A DNA stretch of 64,000 bases, taken from NCBI RefSeq assembly GCF_030848945.1, contig NZ_JANHAX010000003.1, forward strand, positions 186,001 to 250,000, read 5' to 3'. Source of the DNA: Marimonas arenosa. Its GTDB lineage: Bacteria > Pseudomonadota > Alphaproteobacteria > Rhodobacterales > Rhodobacteraceae. Every line of letters begins with the position of its first letter. Position 1 is the stretch's first letter. The position numbers were made by a program, and so were the translations under genes. The notes below the pieces were generated by a model. It was not told the DNA's origin. It saw nothing but the letters and a program-made list of their open reading frames with translations, and made no database searches. Of this stretch, positions 44,960 through 52,249 are shown one piece after another.

Positions 44960-46168
44960 ATGACTGCACGTCCCGAAATGTATCGTTTCCACAATGGCGA
45001 GAAGGCCAAGCTGCCGTTTGCAGAAACCGAATATGCCGCGCGGCTGAAGGCATTGCGCCGGACACTGGACGAGATGGGGGTGGGCGCGGCCGTGTTCACC
45101 TCGATGCATGGCATCGCCTATTACTCGGGTTTCCTCTATTGCAGCTTCGGGCGGCCCTATGGGCTGGTGGTAACCGACAGCGCCTGCGTTACGATCAGCG
45201 CCGGCATCGACGCGGGCCAGCCTTGGCGACGGTGCTATGGCGACAACCTCACCTATACCGACTGGCAGCGCGACAACTTTTGGCGTGCGGTCCGCTCGGT
45301 GACGGGCGAGGGCAACGTGGTTGGCTATGAGGGCGATCACATGACGCTGGCGCAGCGCGACAAGCTGGAGGACTTCCTGAAGCCGCTGACCATGGTCGAT
45401 GTGGCGCCGGCTGCGATGCGGCAGCGGATGATGAAATCGAAGGCCGAGATCGCTCTGATCCGCGAAGGCGCGCGGGTGGCCGACGTGGGCGGTTTTGCGA
45501 TCCGCGAGGCGGTGAAGCCGGGCGTGCGCGAGATCGACGTGGCCATGGCCGGGCGTGACGCGATGGAGCTGGAAATTGCCAAGTCTTTTCCGGAGGCTGA
45601 GTATCGCGACACCTGGGTCTGGTTTCAGTCTGGCATCAATACCGATGGAGCCCACAACCCGGTGACGGGGCGGGTGCTGGAGCGGGGGGATATCCTGAGC
45701 CTGAACACTTTCCCGATGATCTCGGGCTATTACACCGCGCTGGAGCGGACGATGTTCGTGGGCGAGGTGGACGACGCGTCGCGGGAGATCTGGGAGGCCA
45801 ATGTTGCGGCGCATGAATATGGCATGAGTCTGCTGAAGCCGGGGGTGAACTGTGGCGAGGTCACGCAGCAGATCAACGCCTTTTTCGAGGAGCGCGACCT
45901 GCTGCAATACCGGACCTTCGGCTATGGCCATTCCTTCGGGGTTCTGAGCCACTATTACGGCCGCGAGGCGGGGCTGGAGCTGCGCGAGGACATCGACACT
46001 GTGCTGCAGCCCGGCATGGTGATCTCGATGGAGCCGATGCTGACCATTCCGCAGGGCCAGCCGGGGGCCGGGGGCTATCGCGAGCACGACATTCTGGTGA
46101 TCACGGAAGAGGGCAACGAAAACATCACTGGCTATCCCTATGGACCGGGGTTCAACGTGGTGGGCTGA
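44960..46168 (+). CDS. Creatinase (creatine amidinohydrolase)
   Basis: 402 residues, matching the ~403-residue creatinases, which hydrolyse creatine to sarcosine and urea using a pita-bread (M24-like) fold without metal. Near-invariant stretches include 'YSGFLYCSFGRPYGLVVTD', 'WFQSGINTDGAHNPVT' with the catalytic His, 'FGYGHSFGVLSHYYGREAGL' and 'GYREHDILVITEEGNENIT'. A strong AAGGAGGT Shine-Dalgarno lies eight bases before the ATG. No creatininase, sarcosine oxidase or urease gene is adjacent. Confidence 0.9.
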   Translation: MTARPEMYRFHNGEKAKLPFAETEYAARLKALRRTLDEMGVGAAVFTSMHGIAYYSGFLYCSFGRPYGLVVTDSACVTISAGIDAGQPWRRCYGDNLTYTDWQRDNFWRAVRSVTGEGNVVGYEGDHMTLAQRDKLEDFLKPLTMVDVAPAAMRQRMMKSKAEIALIREGARVADVGGFAIREAVKPGVREIDVAMAGRDAMELEIAKSFPEAEYRDTWVWFQSGINTDGAHNPVTGRVLERGDILSLNTFPMISGYYTALERTMFVGEVDDASREIWEANVAAHEYGMSLLKPGVNCGEVTQQINAFFEERDLLQYRTFGYGHSFGVLSHYYGREAGLELREDIDTVLQPGMVISMEPMLTIPQGQPGAGGYREHDILVITEEGNENITGYPYGPGFNVVG

Positions 46169-46194
46169 GACCAACCATGCCGAAATGGAATGGG

Positions 46195-46226
46195 TCGGGG
46201 CGGTAAGAATTAACCTTTTGCCCCGA
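46195..46226. terminator. Hairpin after creatinase (possible terminator)
   Basis: TCGGGGC at 46195-46201 and GCCCCGA at 46220-46226 form a 7-bp stem with an 18-base AT-rich loop. It starts about 27 bases past the creatinase stop. No T-run follows, so it is only a candidate. Confidence 0.35.
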
Positions 46227-46232
46227 ATGGCC

Positions 46233-46282
46233 GTATGGCCGCCCGGCTGGCACGCTGGCTGGCATCCTGACTGGCGCACGGT
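46233..46282. repeat. CTGGC-rich ~50-base repeat, copy 1
   Basis: The stretch starts GTATGGCCGCCCGGCTGGCA and continues with CTGGCTGGCATCC and CTGGCGCACGGT. It aligns base for base, with about eight differences over 50, to 62181-62230. No coding role is apparent in either place. Confidence 0.6.
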
Positions 46283-46305
46283 GGGGGTTGAGGAATAAAC
46301 CTTGC

Positions 46306-46320
46306 TTAACGAAAGGTTAC
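46306..46320 (+). promoter_or_regulatory. CtrA-like binding box
   Basis: TTAA at 46306-46309, seven bases, then TTAC at 46317-46320: one mismatch from the TTAA-N7-TTAA consensus of the alphaproteobacterial regulator CtrA. It is about 160 bases before the operon start. A single short site like this can arise by chance. Confidence 0.25.
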
Positions 46321-46477
46321 CCGCAGAGCTGAAGGACGGAACAATCGGCGCCGCCTTTCCCCTTTCCTTTGCCGTGCGGTTTTGCAACACTTTCGCCGAA
46401 CGCGAGACCCGGTGGATGTAAAAAGGATTAACACTGCCCATATCTACCCCAAGTGATTGCCGTGGAAGGAGTACTGA

Positions 46478-47554
46478 ATGGCGAATTTCGAAGCCCAGAT
46501 GCAGGAATCTCAGAAGCAGGTGGCCGAGGCACAGGCGAAGATCGCCGAGTTGACCAGCCGCATCGAGACGGCACGGCAGAAGATGGAGTCGGGCGAGGAT
46601 ATCGCCATCGATATCGAGAACGCGACGCTCGACGAGGTGCACGCCCATACCGAGCTGATGAACGCCAATATCGCCGAACTGATCATGGGACTCGACGATG
46701 TCACCGCGGCGTTTTCCAAGGATTTCGACGAGATGCGCTCGAAGACCGGCTGGGAGACCCTCGTCGGCATTTTCTCGAAGGCCAAGGCGGACTCGATGCG
46801 GGGCGAGCGCATCCGTGCAGCCAGCATCGATGACAAGCTGCAGGACCTGATCGGCAAATCGGACGTCATTACAAAGCTGTTGCAGGGCCAGCTCGACGAG
46901 TTGAACCGGCAGAAGACCACGGTCGAGGGCAACCTGTCGGAAACGCTGGAAGACCGCGAAGTGACGGTCGGCGACCTAGAGACCGTGCGGGCCGACATCC
47001 AGGCGATGGATCCGAAAATCATCGAGCTGGAGAACAAGATCGCTGTGGAACAGGATGCGGCGGCGCGGACCAAGCTGGAAACCGAGTTGGCCGAGCTGAA
47101 TGCGAAATACAACGCGCTGGTGCAGGACGAGCAGGTGAAACTGGCGAAGTCGCAGACGCTGGAGCGCTATATCGAGAAGGGCAAGACCTGGATCGACTCG
47201 CTTCAGAACCAGGCGGCGACGCAGATGGTGCTGATCAACAAGCTGCAGACCGACACCAAGCAGCGGGTGGTGCTGTATGACGCGCTGACCAAGTCGCTGA
47301 AAACCGCGCAACAGCAGGACGTGGCTCACCGAATCAACGAGATCGGGGTGCAGACCGACAAGGAAGCCCAGAGCGCGATGGCCGCCATCGGCACCGCGAC
47401 CAACCAGCGGATGGCCGACATGATGGAGGCCCACGAGGAGCACATGGTGTTTGCCCGCGAAGTGCTGGAGGCCAAGGCCAAGGCCGACGAGCGGTTCGCC
47501 CGGCGGTTCGCGGCGATCGTCGAGAAGCACGACAAGAATCTCTACGGGGAGTAG
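46478..47554 (+). CDS. Long coiled-coil protein of unknown function, first gene of AAA+ operon
   Basis: 358 residues, almost entirely helical, rich in Glu, Lys, Gln and Ala heptads from ~5 to ~60 and ~120 to ~260. There is no signal peptide or membrane helix. The organisation (helical start, a 'WETLVGIFSKAKADSMRGER' region, repeated coils, then 'VVLYDALTKSLKTAQQQDV') is faintly like TelA/KlaA toxic-anion-resistance proteins, but this is a weak resemblance by eye. A strong ribosome binding site precedes it. As first gene it may be an abundant scaffold or substrate for the ATPase encoded downstream. Confidence 0.85.
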   Translation: MANFEAQMQESQKQVAEAQAKIAELTSRIETARQKMESGEDIAIDIENATLDEVHAHTELMNANIAELIMGLDDVTAAFSKDFDEMRSKTGWETLVGIFSKAKADSMRGERIRAASIDDKLQDLIGKSDVITKLLQGQLDELNRQKTTVEGNLSETLEDREVTVGDLETVRADIQAMDPKIIELENKIAVEQDAAARTKLETELAELNAKYNALVQDEQVKLAKSQTLERYIEKGKTWIDSLQNQAATQMVLINKLQTDTKQRVVLYDALTKSLKTAQQQDVAHRINEIGVQTDKEAQSAMAAIGTATNQRMADMMEAHEEHMVFAREVLEAKAKADERFARRFAAIVEKHDKNLYGE

Positions 47555-47563
47555 TGGGGCCGG

Positions 47564-47746
47564 ATGCGGCGCATTTCCCTCTTTGTGATCGGCGCGATTG
47601 GCGATGGGCTGCATTTGCTTGGCTTGGTGTTGCCTGGGGTTGGGTTGTTTGGCAGTGCCGCGCCACGAGTTGGCGCCGAGTCTCGCGGCATTTGCCATCG
47701 ACGGTTTCGTCACAATGCGCGGACTCTATTTCGGGAAGCGAAATGA
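47564..47746 (+). CDS. Possible small membrane protein, AAA+ operon
   Basis: 60 residues. The ATG lies ten bases after the previous stop and the stop overlaps the next start by four bases (ATGA), the spacing expected of a genuine operon gene. The first ~35 residues are hydrophobic ('ISLFVIGAIGDGLHLLGLVL'), the rest is basic with Cys and His. Against it: the C-terminal composition looks unselected and the ribosome binding site is weak. It may instead be a 188-base untranslated spacer. Confidence 0.35.
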   Translation: MRRISLFVIGAIGDGLHLLGLVLPGVGLFGSAAPRVGAESRGICHRRFRHNARTLFREAK

Positions 47747-48891
47747 CTGATATCACCGACCGCCGCGACGATATTACCGGGGATCGCGATCAGGTAGGGC
47801 TGACGGACACGTTTGCCAGCCGCCGCTATTTCCGCAAATTCGAGAAGATCACCGAGCACCTGACCCATGTCGCGGCACAGATGCAGGCCGAGGGGCAACT
47901 GAGTGCGCGCGAGGTCGAGGTGATGACCCGCTATGTCGTGGCCATCGGATACACTTTCCAGGCGCTTTCGATGAAATACCTGATGGTCGGGCGTGACACC
48001 GGCCGGCATTTCGGCGCGCTGGAGATGGACCGGGTGGAATCTGGTTTTCCGGTGTTCCAAGAGCTTCTGGTGATGGCCAACGACGCCGCCCAGGCGGCGC
48101 GGCACCTGGAGAACATGCCGACGGTCCAGGCGCTTAAGGAGCAGATGGTGCGCAAGATTCTCGGCGACCGGGAACTGCCGACCAAGCTGCAATACGCTTT
48201 GAGCCAGCGGCTCTATTACCAGGAACTGATGAAGGGCGAGCTGTTCTGGGCGCGTAACGACCCCGACATCCAGTGGATTTCCGGCGAGGCGCCGCGCACC
48301 CGGTTCCTGGTCTATTGGGCGGTCTATGACAGCCTGGTGAACCTGCCGACGATCTATCTGATGGAGGTCGAGGATACCGGACGCACCGCGCTGCCGCTCG
48401 ATGAGCGGCGCTGGCCCGAGGTGCAGTCGCACCTGATGGCACAATCGGTGGGCGGACTGAAGCTGGTGACTATTGCGAAGGGTTTCGACGAGGATTTCGA
48501 CGACCTGCATCCAAAACTGCTGAAGCGCATCCATGTCGGGCCGATGTATTCCCACGCTTTCACCCGCCAGACCGGGCCGCTGCGCGAAGTGCTGCGCGAT
48601 GCCCGCGCGCCCGAGGGGCAGGACTGGGCCCTGGCCTGGACCATCGAGGAGCTGGAGAGCGAGCGGGTGACGGAAGAACGAACCGGGTGGTTTTCGACGG
48701 TGGAACGCGAGGTGTTCGCGCTGGATCCGTTTTCGGGGCGCGGCGTCGATACCGGGGCAACGCGGACCGAGCGGGCGATCATCCTGCCGCAGCGGCCCTA
48801 TCAGGTGCTTGAGGAGCGGCGACCACCGGGATTTGTCAATGTGCGCAAGTTCGTGGTGAGCCCGCAGGGGCGGGTGTTGAGTTACAGGTGA
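47743..48891 (+). CDS. Protein of unknown family, AAA+ operon
   Basis: 382 residues, soluble, no signal peptide. The N-terminal ~120 residues are helical ('RRYFRKFEKITEHLTHVAAQ', 'EVEVMTRYVVAIGYTFQALS'). The middle contains 'WISGEAPRTRFLVYWAVYDS', and the C-terminus is beta-rich with 'PPGFVNVRKFVVSPQGRVLS'. I recognise no domain. Its place between the coiled-coil gene and the AAA+ gene suggests a structural or adaptor part of the same complex. Confidence 0.82.
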   Translation: MTDITDRRDDITGDRDQVGLTDTFASRRYFRKFEKITEHLTHVAAQMQAEGQLSAREVEVMTRYVVAIGYTFQALSMKYLMVGRDTGRHFGALEMDRVESGFPVFQELLVMANDAAQAARHLENMPTVQALKEQMVRKILGDRELPTKLQYALSQRLYYQELMKGELFWARNDPDIQWISGEAPRTRFLVYWAVYDSLVNLPTIYLMEVEDTGRTALPLDERRWPEVQSHLMAQSVGGLKLVTIAKGFDEDFDDLHPKLLKRIHVGPMYSHAFTRQTGPLREVLRDARAPEGQDWALAWTIEELESERVTEERTGWFSTVEREVFALDPFSGRGVDTGATRTERAIILPQRPYQVLEERRPPGFVNVRKFVVSPQGRVLSYR

Positions 48892-48960
48892 GGGATGCTG
48901 CGCAGGATGCGCACCCGACGTAGGGTGTGCCTATGGCGCACTTTGTGCGAGAGGACATAG

Positions 48961-50895
48961 ATGAGCCGGACAAGCGATCAGATGGAGCTCCGCGAGGAGG
49001 ATATCCGCAAGCATTACGAGGCCGCCGCGGCGATGCTGGAGGGGTTCGACCACACGCCGCGGATCGCCAAGGCCAAGGAGGCGCCGAAGGAGGAACGTTC
49101 GAGCGGGATCGGCACGCGACGGCGGTTCCGGACCACGACGCCGGGGCTGGTGACACGCTCGACGGCACGGCCGGAGGGGGTGCAACTCCTGGCGCGGATC
49201 GAGTCGGCGGATGGCGACGATCCGATTGTAAGCTCGGCGCAGGCCTCGGTGATGAACGGGCTCAGGCGCGCCATTGCTATCGCGCTGGCCGTGGCCGAGA
49301 CCTATGGCGATCAGACCGGGCTGGCTGATCTCAAGCGGGCAAACCTCGAGGGGGCGTTGCCGCCGGACCGGAAGAATGAGTTCTCGGAACTGCTGACGGC
49401 GGAGGCGCTGATCACGCTGCATGTCTTCGGCAATGCCACCGCCTTCCTGCTGAGCCCGCACCTGACCGAGGTCAGCGTCGAGGTGGGCGAGGTGCAGGAG
49501 GTGCTGACCGACAATGGCCTGCTTGCCCTGCACGGGGCGCTGTGGGAACTGGACCAGGACATCGCGGGTTTTGCCAGTGACGATGCGCGGCTGATCGCAA
49601 CTGTCTGTGCCTACGCCGAGCAGCTGATGGAGAAGGTTTCGCTCCGGGCGCAGACGGCCGGGCGGCTGGGACCGTTCACCGGCGCGGCGTGGAAGGTCGA
49701 GGCCGACGAGTTCTCGATCCGCGGCTTCCAGCCGGCACGGGCGGCGAAGGGCTCGATCCTGACCATGACCTTCAAGCAGCCGCACGAGGTGGTAGGCAAC
49801 CATATCGCCAAGTACCAGGCGCTGCGGCTGTCGAAGATGCTGATGGCCTATGATTTCGAACGCCGGCTGAACCCGTTTGCGGAACTCGGTGGCTTCATTT
49901 TCACCTTCATGGGCGACGGCAAGCCGGGCACCGGCAAGACCACGCTGATCCAGATGATGGCGGGGCTGATCAAGGGCTATTGCGACAATGCCGGTTATCC
50001 GTTTCGTTATCAGAATTTCGGCATCGACAATATCGACAGCTACCAGGGCAAGTCGGGACAGAACGCCAAGGCCTTCGTACAGAACGTGCTGGACTCGTCG
50101 GTGATCGGCTTCGGCACCATCGACGATATCGACCAGATCGCCGGCAAGCGCGGCGACCGGCAGTCGAGCGCCGGGCAGCAGGAAGTGACAGCCGTCTTCA
50201 TGGAGGCCTTTGCCGGGGCCAACACGGTGGTCCGGGGAAACTGCACCTTCGGGATGTTCTCGAACTTCCCGGAGAACGTTGACGATGCCTTGCGGCAGCG
50301 GGCCGGGGCGCGGTTCCTGGTCGACGGGCCTCAGACGCGGGAGGACTACGTCGACATCCTGCACCTTCTGATGGGCAAGAAGCACGACATCCCGCTGGGC
50401 GATCACGAGCTTTACGCCGCGCAGGAGATCAAGCGGGCGGTGGCACGGTCGTTCGAAGCGCATAACAAGCCGCACGAGGAAGGACTGATGCGGGTTTACG
50501 AGCGGGTCGAGAAAGAGATCGGCAAGCTCGACACAATTGCCAAGCTGGGGACCTATCTCAAGGGCATCCAGGAGGCGGATGACCGGTTCACCGGTCGGTC
50601 GATCAAGAACATCACCGATGCGGTGAAGGTCAGGGCGATGGATTTCGAGCTACCGGACGAATGGATGGAAGACCCCGAGCTGTTCCTGTTCAAGCCCTAC
50701 GAGGAAAAGGCGGGGATGATTGAGGAGCTGCGCCGGCCGATCACGGTGGAAATGGTGATCCAGGAGATCAACCGCTATGCGGACAGCGAGTTCCGCTATG
50801 CCGACAAGTCGGACGAGGTCGCCATCGAGACCATGGTGCGCGAGTTCGGGCGGCAGGAAGAGGCCAAGCGGCGGTATCTGGAGGCCAAGGAGTGA
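48961..50895 (+). CDS. AAA+ ATPase of an uncharacterised operon
   Basis: 644 residues. The first ~310 residues are an unknown N-domain ('RRRFRTTTPGLVTRSTARPE', 'IAIALAVAETYGDQ'). The AAA+ module has Walker A 'GDGKPGTGKTT' (318-328, Lys326), Walker B-like 'VIGFGTIDDIDQI' (381-393; an Asp stands where Glu is usual), and an arginine-rich 'DDALRQRAGARF' (441-452) like the sensor/arginine-finger region of Vps4/katanin-type AAA proteins. A helical C-terminal part follows. It has no membrane helix. Such ATPases form hexamers that remodel or unfold partners; the partner is probably encoded in this operon. Confidence 0.9.
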   Translation: MSRTSDQMELREEDIRKHYEAAAAMLEGFDHTPRIAKAKEAPKEERSSGIGTRRRFRTTTPGLVTRSTARPEGVQLLARIESADGDDPIVSSAQASVMNGLRRAIAIALAVAETYGDQTGLADLKRANLEGALPPDRKNEFSELLTAEALITLHVFGNATAFLLSPHLTEVSVEVGEVQEVLTDNGLLALHGALWELDQDIAGFASDDARLIATVCAYAEQLMEKVSLRAQTAGRLGPFTGAAWKVEADEFSIRGFQPARAAKGSILTMTFKQPHEVVGNHIAKYQALRLSKMLMAYDFERRLNPFAELGGFIFTFMGDGKPGTGKTTLIQMMAGLIKGYCDNAGYPFRYQNFGIDNIDSYQGKSGQNAKAFVQNVLDSSVIGFGTIDDIDQIAGKRGDRQSSAGQQEVTAVFMEAFAGANTVVRGNCTFGMFSNFPENVDDALRQRAGARFLVDGPQTREDYVDILHLLMGKKHDIPLGDHELYAAQEIKRAVARSFEAHNKPHEEGLMRVYERVEKEIGKLDTIAKLGTYLKGIQEADDRFTGRSIKNITDAVKVRAMDFELPDEWMEDPELFLFKPYEEKAGMIEELRRPITVEMVIQEINRYADSEFRYADKSDEVAIETMVREFGRQEEAKRRYLEAKE

Positions 50896-50907
50896 TGAAC
50901 TTTCCGC

Positions 50908-50975
50908 CGCGTCCCGGGCTCGACCCGGGACCTCTCGACATGTGGTTAGAGGCCCCGGGTCAGGCCCGGGGCGGG
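50908..50975. repeat. Paired CCCGGG palindromes inside the AAA+ operon
   Basis: Two hairpins stand in tandem in the 88-base gap after the ATPase gene. TCCCGGG-CTCGA-CCCGGGA covers 50912-50930 and CCCCGGG-TCAGG-CCCGGGG covers 50953-50971. Short palindromes of this type are dispersed in alphaproteobacterial genomes as extragenic repeats. Here they sit between co-oriented genes and could stabilise or attenuate the message. Confidence 0.65.
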
Positions 50976-50983
50976 TGGGCCTG

Positions 50984-51316
50984 ATGGTCGTCAGCGTTCT
51001 ACTCCCGGCGCTGGGGCTGATCCTGTGCGCGGTGGTCATTCCGATTGTTCTGGAGCGTTGGGTGCCGGAGAGCGTGGGCGGCATGATCGTGAACGGGGTG
51101 CTGACGGCGGTGTTGATGACGCTGTTGTCGACGGGGTATTTCCTGTGGGCCTACCAGCGGCAGGACACGCGACTGCTGGACGCCATCGGCTTTGCGCCGG
51201 GCGAGACGCTGGGCTATTTCCTGCGGCTGGGGCTGAGCGCGGGGCTGATCTGGGGTCCGGTGATGATACTGATGATTTCGACGTCGCCGCGGCGGTGGAA
51301 GGAGAACGTGTGGTGA
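50984..51316 (+). CDS. Small three-helix membrane protein, AAA+ operon
   Basis: 110 residues with three transmembrane helices (about 3-24, 33-57 and 77-100). It has short polar loops and a cytoplasmic-looking basic tail 'STSPRRWKENVW'. There is no known domain. It lies between the ATPase and another small membrane gene, so it is probably part of a membrane platform. The ATG at 50984 is preceded by GGGCGGGTGGG, a weak binding site. Confidence 0.75.
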   Translation: MVVSVLLPALGLILCAVVIPIVLERWVPESVGGMIVNGVLTAVLMTLLSTGYFLWAYQRQDTRLLDAIGFAPGETLGYFLRLGLSAGLIWGPVMILMISTSPRRWKENVW

Positions 51317-51365
51317 GCGGTTCGTGGTGCCGGGCCGAAACCCGGCCGACGGCAGGAGGCGAGGG

Positions 51366-51677
51366 ATGAGCGGGCGGTATGAGGAGCCATTTCCGCTGCG
51401 TCGAATGGTGGTTCATCCGGTGTTCTGGGGGGTAGTGGCCTCGCTGGCCGTTGTGGCTCTGGTAATCTGGTGGGGAGTGCAGGAGCAGTGCGGCATCACC
51501 GGCAGTTGCGAGACGCGGTTTGCACAGGTGCTTGGGTCGAAGCCGGCCGAGTTCGCGACGGTGGTGGGGGGTGCGGCGCTGGTGCTGATCTGGGTGTGGC
51601 TGGTGGTGCTGGTATGGGTGCAGGCGCGGGCGGTGAAGGTGGCGCGGATGGGGTTGGATGCGAGGGAGCACGATTAG
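51366..51677 (+). CDS. Small two-helix membrane protein, AAA+ operon
   Basis: 103 residues. Two transmembrane helices (about 18-41 and 65-88) flank a loop with two Cys ('EQCGITGSCETRF') that may form a periplasmic disulphide. The C-terminus is basic and cytoplasmic-looking. GGAGGCGAGG precedes the ATG. No family recognised; its position suggests a membrane subunit of the operon's complex. Confidence 0.75.
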   Translation: MSGRYEEPFPLRRMVVHPVFWGVVASLAVVALVIWWGVQEQCGITGSCETRFAQVLGSKPAEFATVVGGAALVLIWVWLVVLVWVQARAVKVARMGLDAREHD

Positions 51678-51710
51678 ATGTTGAAACCGCCGGCAGACAC
51701 AAAGAACGAA

Positions 51711-51790
51711 GGGCAGCGCCTGGCCCGGGGTGGGTGCGGAGCGCCCGCCCATGGGGCGGGTCGGGCGCTGCCCGGCCTGAGGCCGGGCGG
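51711..51790. repeat. Nested palindrome cluster before the low-GC gene
   Basis: GGGCAGCGCC at 51711-51720 is the exact inverse of GGCGCTGCCC at 51764-51773. Inside lies a CCCGCCC-ATG-GGGCGGG type hairpin near 51745-51760, and overlapping its right end CCCGGCC-TGA-GGCCGGG spans about 51771-51787. The cluster occupies the gap between 51677 and 51836 just ahead of a gene with unusual composition. Confidence 0.6.
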
Positions 51791-51835
51791 ATCTATGAAA
51801 ACGTTGGCTCGCGGTGCTGTTCGGGAGACCAAGTC

Positions 51836-52249
51836 GTGACCGAGCAAGAAAAAGCAGAGGCTGCACTGGCAATCAAGGAAATGATTCCTTGGCCGGTTGA
51901 AGTACTTTTTTGGGCTGCTTTTGTCCTCGCTCTCCTAATTATTGCGGCCAGCCTCGCATTGCCCCCGACAAAAGCATATGCTTCATTCACAACGGTTTTA
52001 GCCAGATCTCTTGCCGCGCTTACAATTTCAATTGGAGGCCTAAAACTTGCCTTGGCTGGAAGCCTCAGCGCGTTAACTTTGGTTCATTTCGACCTTGACG
52101 GAAGCTATTTCTGGCCACCATTTGCGGCCATTGCGTTCGGTTTGTCAGGCGCAGAATTGATTATCTTAGTGGTGCAGGGCCTGCATGTCGCAAAGCGCGT
52201 TCGTGAAATACGACAGTCGCCAATTCCTCAAGAAGGGACGGCCCAATGA
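51836..52249 (+). CDS. Low-GC small membrane protein, AAA+ operon
   Basis: 137 residues from a GTG start with GGGAG ten bases upstream. It has three to four hydrophobic helices: 'VLFWAAFVLALLIIAASLAL', 'ALTISIGGLKLALAGSLSAL', 'FWPPFAAIAFGLSGAELIIL'. By my count 205 of 409 bases are G or C (50%), well below its neighbours, and its codon use is more AT-rich. It is nonetheless coupled to the next gene by ATGA. It may be a recently acquired or replaced subunit. No family recognised. Confidence 0.78.
   Translation: MTEQEKAEAALAIKEMIPWPVEVLFWAAFVLALLIIAASLALPPTKAYASFTTVLARSLAALTISIGGLKLALAGSLSALTLVHFDLDGSYFWPPFAAIAFGLSGAELIILVVQGLHVAKRVREIRQSPIPQEGTAQ

Larger units (their letters stand above)
46169..46477. 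promoter_or_regulatory. Intergenic region upstream of the AAA+ operon
   Basis: 309 bases without a gene. It contains a TCGGGGC/GCCCCGA hairpin (46195-46226), a ~50-base CTGGC-rich repeat (46233-46282), and a CtrA-like box (46306-46320). A good ribosome binding site, GGAAGGAG, leads into the ATG at 46478. The GC drop between 46290 and 46460 fits a promoter for the operon. Confidence 0.5.

Noticed and set aside
44912..46648. 578-codon open frame on the minus strand
   Set aside because: Antisense to creatinase and the start of the coiled-coil gene; low-complexity His/Arg/Leu-rich translation, no ribosome binding site.
48931..50475. 514-codon open frame on the minus strand
   Set aside because: Antisense to the AAA+ ATPase gene; no domain pattern and composition typical of shadow frames.
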